In this document: positions 57,808 through 64,000 of the stretch, one piece after another
Numbering within the stretch: position 1 is the first letter of the stretch
Layout of the letters: every line of letters starts with the position of its first letter
Assembly: GCF_014596475.1 (NCBI RefSeq)
Contig: NZ_MECJ01000035.1
Span: 1-64,000, forward strand
Direction: 5' to 3'
From: Streptomyces sp. CBMA152
GTDB taxonomy: Bacteria > Actinomycetota > Actinomycetes > Streptomycetales > Streptomycetaceae
Length of the DNA: 64,000 bases
The notes under the pieces: generated by a model
What the model was told of the DNA's origin: nothing
Database searches by the model: none
What the model saw: the letters and a program-made list of their open reading frames with translations, nothing else
Made by a program: the position numbers and the translations under genes

Positions 57808-58551
57808 GTGACCAGCGCGGAAATCCCCGACGCGGACAGACGTCCGCCGCTGTGGGCCGCATGGGAGCTGCGGACGTGTCTGCGCCGGGCGGCCCATGTG
57901 CTGCCGTCGCCGACCGGCACGCCGTTCACCTTCGCGTACACGTTGCTGCTCCTCTCCACGTCGCTGTACGCGGAGTTCGGCGACCCGGACACCGTTCGTA
58001 CGCTCGTCGAGAGCTCCAGCACCGATGTGCAGCACCTCACCCGTACGCCCGTGCTCGTGCTGCTCGCCAGCGCGCTGTGGATCGCGGGCGGGATCTCCTC
58101 GCCGTGGGCCGTCGGCTTCGTCTTCATCCTCACCGCGCTGGAGCGCCGCGTCGGCGGGCTGCGCGCGGCCGGGGTCTTCCTGCTCGGGCACGTGGTGGCG
58201 ACGCTGGCCACCGAAGTGCCCGTGGGTGTCTCGGTGATGGCCGGTCAGCTGCCGGACTCCTCGCTGCACCGGCTCGACTACGGCATCAGCTTCGGTCTGA
58301 TGGCGAGCGTGGGCGCGCTGGCCGGGCTGCTGCCCGCCGTGCTGCGCTGGCCGCTGCTCGGCGTGGTCGTGGTGCTGATCACGCAGGACCTCTTCGACAT
58401 GGTGGATCCGCTGGCCAGTTGGGGCCATCCGCTGGCGCTGCTCGTCGGCGTGGTGTGCTGGCCGTTCCTGCGCCGGGCCGACGCCCGCAGGGCCGGGGTC
58501 CCGGAGCCGTCAGCGGTAGCCGACGGGCAGATGGGCTCGTACGTCCCGTAG
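57808..58551 (+). CDS. Rhomboid-like integral membrane protein
   Basis: A roughly 247-residue protein with six hydrophobic helices (FAYTLLLLSTSLYAEF; TPVLVLLASALWIAGGI; WAVGFVFILTALERRVGGLRAAGVFLLGHVVATL; GISFGLMASVGALAGLLPAVL; LLGVVVVLI; LALLVGVVCWPFL). The arrangement and the GISFGLMA segment resemble rhomboid-like proteins. The GxSx serine and catalytic His of active rhomboids are not evident at the expected positions. The start is uncertain: GTG 57808 is favoured by codon use, while GTG 57703 extends the frame into AT-richer codons. Its 3' end overlaps the convergent lipoprotein gene by 42 bp. Confidence 0.7.
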   Translation: MTSAEIPDADRRPPLWAAWELRTCLRRAAHVLPSPTGTPFTFAYTLLLLSTSLYAEFGDPDTVRTLVESSSTDVQHLTRTPVLVLLASALWIAGGISSPWAVGFVFILTALERRVGGLRAAGVFLLGHVVATLATEVPVGVSVMAGQLPDSSLHRLDYGISFGLMASVGALAGLLPAVLRWPLLGVVVVLITQDLFDMVDPLASWGHPLALLVGVVCWPFLRRADARRAGVPEPSAVADGQMGSYVP

Positions 58552-59025
58552 CGCCTGCGGCTGGTGGATCTCGTCGGCGAGGACGACATGTCCCTCGTAC
58601 GTGAACTGGTACATCAGCCCGTCGGCGACCGGCTTCCCGGTCGGGCGCGGCGGCAGATGCGCGAAGTCGGCGGCCGCCAGCGTCTTGCGCAGCCCGGCGA
58701 GTTCGGCGGGGGTGAGGCGGCCCTCGACCGGCTTCCCGTCCCGCTTGGTCGAGGTGTAGCTGCCGTCGGCGCGGACGACCAGCTCGTCGTGGCGGCCCAC
58801 GAAGCCGCCGCTCACCACCAGCTTCAGCAACTGCCCGTCGTGGGACGGCGGCTTGGAGGACGTGGGCGCGGAGGCGGACGGGGAGACGGCCGGGGGCGGC
58901 GCGGTCCGCGACGCCGGGGCGCCGCTGTCGGCCGACGAGGTGGAGGAGCCGCAGCCCGCCGCCGCGAACAGCGCGGTGAGCAGCAGCAGGCCGGTGGTCG
59001 TCCGGTGCGTGACCTTGGGGCTCAT
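58510..59025 (-). CDS. Small lipoprotein
   Basis: A 171-residue predicted lipoprotein. The signal peptide TTGLLLLTALFAAAGC ends in a lipobox with Cys near residue 24, followed by a Ser/Pro/Ala-rich linker. The C-terminal domain (LLKLVVSGGFVGRHDELVVRADGSYTSTKRDGKPVEGRLTPAELAGL in parts) is a small alpha/beta fold common in actinobacterial lipoproteins of unknown function. ATG 59025 overlaps the stop of the GNAT gene (ATGA). No clear ligand site is seen. Confidence 0.78.
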   Translation of the reverse strand: MSPKVTHRTTTGLLLLTALFAAAGCGSSTSSADSGAPASRTAPPPAVSPSASAPTSSKPPSHDGQLLKLVVSGGFVGRHDELVVRADGSYTSTKRDGKPVEGRLTPAELAGLRKTLAAADFAHLPPRPTGKPVADGLMYQFTYEGHVVLADEIHQPQALRDVRAHLPVGYR

Positions 59026-59687
59026 GCCCCAGAGGATGCCGGATCCGACGGAGCGAAGTACAGGCTCGCCATGGCCGAGCGCGTCGTCCAGCCAAGTGCG
59101 CTGTAGAGCGCCTGCCCTTCCGGGGTGCCGACGAGGACGGCGGTGGTGGCGCCCGCCTCCAGGGCGGCGTTCTGCAGCGTGCGCATGACGAGGCTGCCCA
59201 GGCCCCGGCGCCGGTGCTCGGGCGCCGTCTCGATCTGGTCGGCGACGGCGGTCGTGCCGGTCGGGGCGAGCTGGCCGCGCGCGGCGAAGTGCCCGGCGTC
59301 GGTGCGTACGAGCACGCGCAGCACACCGCCGGTGGTCCAGCTGGTCAGCGTGTAGCCGCGGGGGGTCTTCGTACGGGCCCTCTCGGCCAGCGGCAGCGTC
59401 ATCAGGAAGCCGGGCTGGTCGTAGTGCCAGCCGGGGCCGAGCCACGGCCGGACCGTGTCGTCGTCCGCGAACAGCTTCAGCCAGGTGGCGGGAGCGGTCG
59501 TCGCCTCGACCAGCTTGCGGACGGTCGGCTCGTCGGGCTCGGGCACCACGTGCCGGGACACGTGCTTGGTCTGGCCGACGTCGATGGTCCAGCCCCACGG
59601 CTCGGCGACCGGTTCGGCCGCGCCGCGCGAGACGACCCAGCCCTTGATCCAGGCCGCGACGATGTCCGGTACCGACTCCGATTCCAT
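59022..59687 (-). CDS. GNAT-family N-acetyltransferase
   Basis: A 221-residue GNAT protein. The acetyl-CoA site is EHRRRGLGSLVMRTLQNAALEAG (RxxGxG/A), preceded by the beta4 strand TTAVADQIETAPE, and ALYSALGWTTRSAMASLYFAP closes the fold. The N-terminal 100 residues form a second, degenerate domain (KGWVVSRGAAEPVAEPWGWTI). GAGGGGA precedes ATG 59687; the upstream GTG 59741 lacks a site. The substrate is unknown. It shares an operon with the lipoprotein gene. Confidence 0.84.
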   Translation of the reverse strand: MESESVPDIVAAWIKGWVVSRGAAEPVAEPWGWTIDVGQTKHVSRHVVPEPDEPTVRKLVEATTAPATWLKLFADDDTVRPWLGPGWHYDQPGFLMTLPLAERARTKTPRGYTLTSWTTGGVLRVLVRTDAGHFAARGQLAPTGTTAVADQIETAPEHRRRGLGSLVMRTLQNAALEAGATTAVLVGTPEGQALYSALGWTTRSAMASLYFAPSDPASSGA

Positions 59688-59768
59688 GGGTTCCCCTCGG
59701 GTGGCTCCTGTGGCAATGACGCTGCTCTCGGTAATAGTCACTTGATCATATGGACTCTTACAAGTGGT

Positions 59769-59785
59769 GATCGCTCAGAGCGAAC
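59769..59785 (+). promoter_or_regulatory. Candidate ClgR box upstream of lon
   Basis: GATCGC-TCAGA-GCG-AAC differs by one base from the ClgR motif I recall (GTTCGC-N5-GCG). TCGCT and AGCGA also form an inverted repeat. ClgR is reported to activate clp and lon genes in Streptomyces, and the lon start lies 75 nt downstream. Confidence 0.6.
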
Positions 59786-59859
59786 GCCCGGTGGGGAACA
59801 TTCCTGGGCTCACATGCATTGAGTCGGCATAGCTCAACTTGACTGCCGAAGGGGAGATC

Positions 59860-62271
59860 ATGGCTCACTCGTCCGCACCGCTCACCCTGCCTGTGCTGCC
59901 GCTCGACGACGAGGTCGTGCTGCCCGGGATGGTGGTGCCCCTGGATTTGTCCGACACCGAGGTGCGGGCCGCCGTCGAGGCCGCCCAGGCGGCCGTCCGG
60001 GCCGAGGGCACCGCAGCGGGCAAGCCCAAGGTGCTGCTCGTCCCGCGCATCGACGGGGCCTACGCGTCGACCGGCGTGCTCGGCACCGTCGAGCAGGTGG
60101 GGCGCCTCTCCGACGGCGACCCCGGCGCCCTGATCCGCGGCCGCGGCCGGGTACGGATCGGCGCGGGCACCACCGGCCCCGGCGCGGCCCTGTGGGTCGA
60201 GGGGCTCTCCATCGACGAGAGCGTCCCCGAGCCCCTGCCCGGCCAGGTCGCCGAGCTGGCGAAGGAGTACAAGGCGCTCGCCACCGACTGGCTGAAGAAG
60301 CGCGGCGCCTGGCAGATCGTGGACCGCGTCCAGCAGATCGAGGACGTCTCCGCGCTCGCCGACAACTCCGGCTACTCGCCGTTCCTCACCACCGCCCAGA
60401 AGGTCGAGCTCCTGGAGACGGCCGACCCCGTCGCCCGCCTCAAGCTCGCCACCGAGCAGCTGCGCGAGCACCTGGCCGAACAGGACGTCGCCGAGTCCAT
60501 CGCCAAGGACGTACAGGAAGGCGTGGACAAGCAGCAGCGCGAGTTCCTGCTGCGCCGCCAGCTGGACGCCGTACGCAAGGAGCTGCGCGAGCTCAACGGC
60601 GAGGCGGAGGGCGAGGAGTCCGACGACTACCGCGCGCGCGTGGAGGCCGCCGACCTGCCCGAGAAGGTGCGCGAGGCCGCCCTCAAGGAGGTCGACAAGC
60701 TGGAGCGCTCCAGCGACCAGTCCCCGGAGGGCTCCTGGATCCGCACCTGGCTGGACACCGTCCTCGAACTGCCGTGGAACGAGCGGACGGAGGACGTCTA
60801 CGACATCAAGGGCGCCCGCGCCGTTCTGGACGCGGAGCACGCGGGTCTGAAGGACGTGAAGGAGCGCATCACCGAGTACCTGGCGGTCCGCAAGCGGCGG
60901 GCCGAGCGCGGTCTCGGCGTGGTGGGCGGCCGACGTGGCGGCGCGGTGCTCGCGCTGGTGGGCCCGCCCGGCGTCGGCAAGACGAGCGTCGCCGAGAGCG
61001 TGGCGCACGCCATGGGCCGCAAGTTCGTCCGCGTCGCCCTCGGCGGCGTCCGCGACGAGGCGGAGGTGCGTGGCCACCGGCGTACGTACGTGGGCGCGCT
61101 GCCCGGCCGTATCGTGCGGGCGATCAAGGAGGCCGGGTCGATGAACCCGGTGGTGCTGCTCGACGAGATCGACAAGATCGGCTCCGACTTCCGGGGCGAC
61201 CCGGCCGCGGCCCTGCTCGAAGTCCTCGACCCGGCGCAGAACCACACCTTCCGCGACCACTACCTGGAGGTCGAGCTCGACCTCAGCGACGTCGTCTTCC
61301 TGGCCACCGCCAACGTCCTGGAGGCCATCCCGGAGGCGCTGCTGGACCGGATGGAGCTCGTCCGGCTCGACGGCTACACCGAGGACGAGAAGGTCGTCAT
61401 CGCCCGCGACCATCTGCTCCCGCGCCAGCTGGAGCGGGCCGGTCTGGAGCCCGGCGAGGTGGCCCTGGACGACGCGGCGCTGCGCAAGCTCGCCGGGGAG
61501 TACACCCGCGAGGCGGGCGTACGGAACCTGGAGCGCGCGCTCGCCCGGCTGCTGCGCAAGACGGCGGCCCAGCACGAGAGCGGCGAGCGCGAGCTGCCGT
61601 TCACGGTCACCCCGGACGATCTGCGCGCGCTGATCGGGCGCCCGCACCACGTCCCGGAGTCCGCGCAGGACCCGGCCGAGCGGCGCACCTCGGTGCCGGG
61701 TGTGGCCACCGGCCTCGCGGTCACGGGAGCGGGCGGCGACGTCCTGTTCGTCGAGGCGTCGCTCGCCGACCCGGAGACGGGCGCGGCCGGGCTGACGCTG
61801 ACCGGTCAGCTGGGCGACGTCATGAAGGAGTCGGCGCAGATCGCGCTGAGCTTCCTGCGCTCGCACGGCGCCGAACTGGAGCTGCCGGTCGCCGACCTCA
61901 AGGACCGGGGCGTGCACGTCCACTTCCCGGCGGGCGCGGTTCCGAAGGACGGCCCGAGCGCGGGCATCACGCTGGTGACGGCGCTCGCGTCGCTGCTCAG
62001 CGGGCGTCTGGTGCGTACGGACGTGGCGATGACCGGCGAGGTGTCGCTGACCGGGCGGGTGCTGCCGATCGGCGGCCTGAAGCAGAAGCTGCTGGCCGCG
62101 CACCGGGCGGGCATCACGACCGTGGTGATCCCCAAGCGCAACGAGCCCGACCTGGACGACGTCCCCGCCGAGGTCCTGGAGAAGCTGGAGGTCCACCCGG
62201 TGACCGATGTCCGCCAGGTCCTGGAGATCGCCCTGGCCCCGGCGGAGGTGCGGGTGCCGGTCGCGGCCTGA
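59860..62271 (+). CDS. lon: ATP-dependent endopeptidase La
   Basis: An 803-residue Lon protease. The N-terminal LAN domain starts LPVLPLDDEVVLPGMVVPLDLSD. The AAA+ module has Walker A GPPGVGKTS (from residue 368) and Walker B NPVVLLDEIDKIG. The C-terminal protease domain has the Ser-Lys dyad Ser700 in KDGPSAGITL and Lys743 in GGLKQKLLAAHRAG. It degrades misfolded and regulatory proteins in the cytoplasm. ATG 59860 is preceded by AAGGGGAGATC; an earlier in-frame ATG at 59839 adds 7 residues. A candidate ClgR site lies upstream. The gene stands alone on this strand. Confidence 0.96.
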   Translation: MAHSSAPLTLPVLPLDDEVVLPGMVVPLDLSDTEVRAAVEAAQAAVRAEGTAAGKPKVLLVPRIDGAYASTGVLGTVEQVGRLSDGDPGALIRGRGRVRIGAGTTGPGAALWVEGLSIDESVPEPLPGQVAELAKEYKALATDWLKKRGAWQIVDRVQQIEDVSALADNSGYSPFLTTAQKVELLETADPVARLKLATEQLREHLAEQDVAESIAKDVQEGVDKQQREFLLRRQLDAVRKELRELNGEAEGEESDDYRARVEAADLPEKVREAALKEVDKLERSSDQSPEGSWIRTWLDTVLELPWNERTEDVYDIKGARAVLDAEHAGLKDVKERITEYLAVRKRRAERGLGVVGGRRGGAVLALVGPPGVGKTSVAESVAHAMGRKFVRVALGGVRDEAEVRGHRRTYVGALPGRIVRAIKEAGSMNPVVLLDEIDKIGSDFRGDPAAALLEVLDPAQNHTFRDHYLEVELDLSDVVFLATANVLEAIPEALLDRMELVRLDGYTEDEKVVIARDHLLPRQLERAGLEPGEVALDDAALRKLAGEYTREAGVRNLERALARLLRKTAAQHESGERELPFTVTPDDLRALIGRPHHVPESAQDPAERRTSVPGVATGLAVTGAGGDVLFVEASLADPETGAAGLTLTGQLGDVMKESAQIALSFLRSHGAELELPVADLKDRGVHVHFPAGAVPKDGPSAGITLVTALASLLSGRLVRTDVAMTGEVSLTGRVLPIGGLKQKLLAAHRAGITTVVIPKRNEPDLDDVPAEVLEKLEVHPVTDVRQVLEIALAPAEVRVPVAA

Positions 62272-62289
62272 CCGCAGCGGCAACGACGA

Positions 62290-63081
62290 CTACGCGCGCG
62301 TGGCCTTCTCGTACAGCTCGCGCGCGTGGGCGTCGAAGAGCACCGCCGTCGACTCCACGTCCGTGTCGCCGCCGCTGAGGACGCCGATGAGGTGGCCGAG
62401 GCGGCCGGGCCCCCGGTAGTCCGCCAGCCACGGGCTGCCGCTGGTCCCGGTCCAGAACCCGGCGCACTCGATCCGTACGTCGCTCGCCATGTCGCTGTCG
62501 CGGCGGCTGTCGGTGGTGCAGGAGATCGGCCGGTTGTCGGGGTTGTGGTCCTCGGCCGGGTAGCCGACGACGGTGACCCGGCGCTCGGGCCCCGAGGCCC
62601 AGTCCGCCTCGGCGGCGCCCACCACGCTCTGAACGCTGCGCCCGCGCGCGTCCGGCTCCAGGGTGAGGAAGGCGTAGTCGTAGGCGTCGTCGCCGTCCTT
62701 GGACCACTTGTCGTCGGTCTGTACGGCCTTGACCTTCCAGGTCCCGTACGGAGTGGAGCCCTTCACCGCCCCCGAGAAGGCGGGCGCGAACTCCATGGAG
62801 CCGACCGAGCCGGAGTCGGCGCAGTGCGCGGCGGTCGCCACCACATTGCCCTTGGGGCTGGCGACGACGCTGGCGGTGCACCAGTGCTTGTCGCCGTCGA
62901 CGAGGACGCCCACCGACGGCAGCCCGGCGGTGGCGCCGGCGGAGGTCTGCGGGGCGGGGGCGGGCGGCACCTCGTCGCTCTGGTCCGGCTGGGGTGCCGA
63001 GGCCGCCGACCAGCCGCATCCGGTGACCAGCGCCAGCATCCCCGTGGCGGACACTCGCAACACCGTTCGCATCACGCGCAT
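62290..63081 (-). CDS. Serine protease lipoprotein (S1 type)
   Basis: A 263-residue exported protein. The signal peptide ends in the lipobox LVTGC (Cys22). After a Pro/Ala linker comes a chymotrypsin-fold domain with a full triad: His86 in ATAAHC, Asp135 in DAYDYAFLTL and Ser214 in TGTSGSPW. The cysteines in CTASVV and AAHC may form the usual disulphide. Candidate starts cluster at 63090, 63081 and 63072; 63081 has AGGATGG at suitable spacing. It ends 19 nt from the convergent lon stop. The substrate is unknown. Confidence 0.86.
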   Translation of the reverse strand: MRVMRTVLRVSATGMLALVTGCGWSAASAPQPDQSDEVPPAPAPQTSAGATAGLPSVGVLVDGDKHWCTASVVASPKGNVVATAAHCADSGSVGSMEFAPAFSGAVKGSTPYGTWKVKAVQTDDKWSKDGDDAYDYAFLTLEPDARGRSVQSVVGAAEADWASGPERRVTVVGYPAEDHNPDNRPISCTTDSRRDSDMASDVRIECAGFWTGTSGSPWLADYRGPGRLGHLIGVLSGGDTDVESTAVLFDAHARELYEKATRA

Positions 63082-63121
63082 GGCGACCATCCTGTCGTAT
63101 GACGGGTCGGAATGCGTTGAG

Positions 63122-63151
63122 GCCCCCGGTGCGCGTCGACGCACCGGGGGC
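63122..63151 (-). terminator. 12-bp perfect hairpin after the lysozyme gene
   Basis: GCCCCCGGTGCG pairs with CGCACCGGGGGC around CGTCGA, 7 nt beyond the GH25 stop. Confidence 0.75.
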
Positions 63152-63157
63152 GCTGGG

Positions 63158-63982
63158 CTATCCGTTGGCCAGAGCTTGCAGGCGGTCGTACGCCCCGTTG
63201 AAGCGCGAGTGGTCGCCGACGGTGGGGCCGGAGGAGGTGTACTGCCACATCGTGTAGTAGCCCCAGCCGGCCGGGAGCGTGCCCGGGTCGGTGTTGTAGC
63301 GGGCGATCCACAGCGGGTCGGTGGAGCCGAAGGCGGCGGAGTTTCCGGTGCACTGGGTCCACCAGCTGGTGGCGGTGTAGATCACCGCGTCCCGGCCGGT
63401 GCGGGCCCGGTACTCGTCGGTGAAGTCGGCGATCCAGCTGACCATCTCGCTCTGCGAGAGCCCGTAGCAGGCGGCGCCGTACGGGTTCCACTCGATGTCC
63501 AGCGCGCCCGGCAGCGTACGGCCGTCTTGGGACCAGCCGCCGCCGTGGTCCACGAAGTAGTCGGCCTGGGTGGCGCCGCTCGTGGTGTCCGGTGTCGCGA
63601 AGTGGTACGCGCCGCGGATCATGCCGACGTTGTACGAGCCGTTGTACTGCTGCGCGAAGTACGGGTTGGTGTAGTAGGTGCCTTCGGTGGCCTTGACGTA
63701 GGCCCACTTCACGCCGCTGTTCCAGAGCGTGGACCAGGCGACGTTGCCGTTGTGGCTGCTGGTGTCGACGCCCTCCGTCTGGACGGCGAGGGTGGCGCCG
63801 GGCGGGCCACCGACGCCGTCGTGGGCCGCGACGCCCATGCCCATGGTGGCGGTGCCACGGGCGGGGGTGTGGGCGGCTTCCGCGGTGCCGGGGGCAGTCA
63901 GCAGCAGGGCGAGGGCGGAGAGGAGGATTCCGGCCGCGGCGAGGGGGCCGCGGCGGGCCGTTCCGGGTCTGTGCACGGGCAT
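63158..63982 (-). CDS. Secreted GH25 lysozyme
   Basis: A 274-residue secreted muramidase. The signal peptide (GPLAAAGILLSALALLLTAPGTAEAA) is cleaved after about residue 37. The GH25 barrel begins TEGVDTSSHNGNVAWSTLWNSGVKWAYVKATEGTYYTNPYF and has the catalytic strand GALDIEWNP, with conserved acidic residues Asp and Glu, then AVIYTATSWWTQC and WGYYTMWQYTSSG near the end. It lacks a separate wall-binding domain. GGAGGCGCGCA precedes the ATG. Role: peptidoglycan turnover or attack on other bacteria. Confidence 0.93.
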   Translation of the reverse strand: MPVHRPGTARRGPLAAAGILLSALALLLTAPGTAEAAHTPARGTATMGMGVAAHDGVGGPPGATLAVQTEGVDTSSHNGNVAWSTLWNSGVKWAYVKATEGTYYTNPYFAQQYNGSYNVGMIRGAYHFATPDTTSGATQADYFVDHGGGWSQDGRTLPGALDIEWNPYGAACYGLSQSEMVSWIADFTDEYRARTGRDAVIYTATSWWTQCTGNSAAFGSTDPLWIARYNTDPGTLPAGWGYYTMWQYTSSGPTVGDHSRFNGAYDRLQALANG

Positions 63983-64000
63983 TGCGCGCCTCCGAAAGGC

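Overview
The window reads as a chromosomal segment of a Streptomyces-type actinobacterium. The DNA is very GC-rich with G/C in most third codon positions. It carries a nickel superoxide dismutase with its maturation protease, GAF-ANTAR regulators, CGNR, DUF6104 and DUF6191 proteins, several TTA codons, and the kgd / two-component pair / spermidine-synthase-like / lon order that I recall from the S. coelicolor core chromosome. No rRNA, tRNA, CRISPR array, insertion sequence or phage gene was recognised.

Layout. 1-1.5 kb: the 3' end of a family 2B (EshA/SrpI-like) encapsulin shell gene followed 4 nt later by a polyprenyl diphosphate synthase, probably its cargo. 1.9-10 kb: small regulators, membrane proteins, a VOC protein, an AraC-type regulator and two GAF-ANTAR genes with a decayed STAS fragment. 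10.2-11.7 kb: sodN/sodX and a CGNR regulator. 11.9-14.6 kb: a polar amino acid ABC transporter. 15-19 kb: malic enzyme, an MDR oxidoreductase and a secreted GH5 glycosidase. 19-21.9 kb: a PadR regulator with a DUF4097 partner and two small unknowns.

22.1-33.7 kb is the most interesting block. A seven-gene, co-directional, largely overlapping array encodes a Trypco1 (CU044_2847) protein, a trypsin-like protease fused to a VMAP-like region, a MoxR AAA+ ATPase, a SAV_2336-type vWA protein, a short peptide with a duplicated GAYFxDAPA motif, an FxsB-like radical SAM/SPASM maturase, and a TIR-like/NB-ARC/TPR protein. It looks like an NTP-dependent conflict (vWA-MoxR-VMAP) system with an embedded cyclophane RiPP.

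34-48.5 kb is a specialised-metabolism-like accessory region without any visible synthase core. It has an acyltransferase-SDR-CMD unit, an ECF41 sigma factor (SigJ type) with three matching promoters, a DHA2 exporter, a PPOX protein, a monooxygenase-NmrA-hydrolase-monooxygenase operon, two adjacent SARP activators, a 44-codon peptide gene, and a second CMD protein that has lost its CxxC. TGAC repeats phased at 11 bp sit in front of the TPR gene and the acyltransferase unit and suggest SARP-like control. TTA (bldA-dependent) codons occur in the AraC gene, the protease-VMAP gene, the acyltransferase gene and the first SARP gene.

48.7-64 kb returns to core functions: a class I amidotransferase-like hydrolase, a hemerythrin-like protein, kgd, a two-component system, a spermidine-synthase-like protein, a rhomboid-like protein, a lipoprotein, a GNAT protein, lon with a candidate ClgR box, a lipoprotein serine protease and a GH25 lysozyme. 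All functional calls rest on motif recognition by eye; no search or structure prediction was run.
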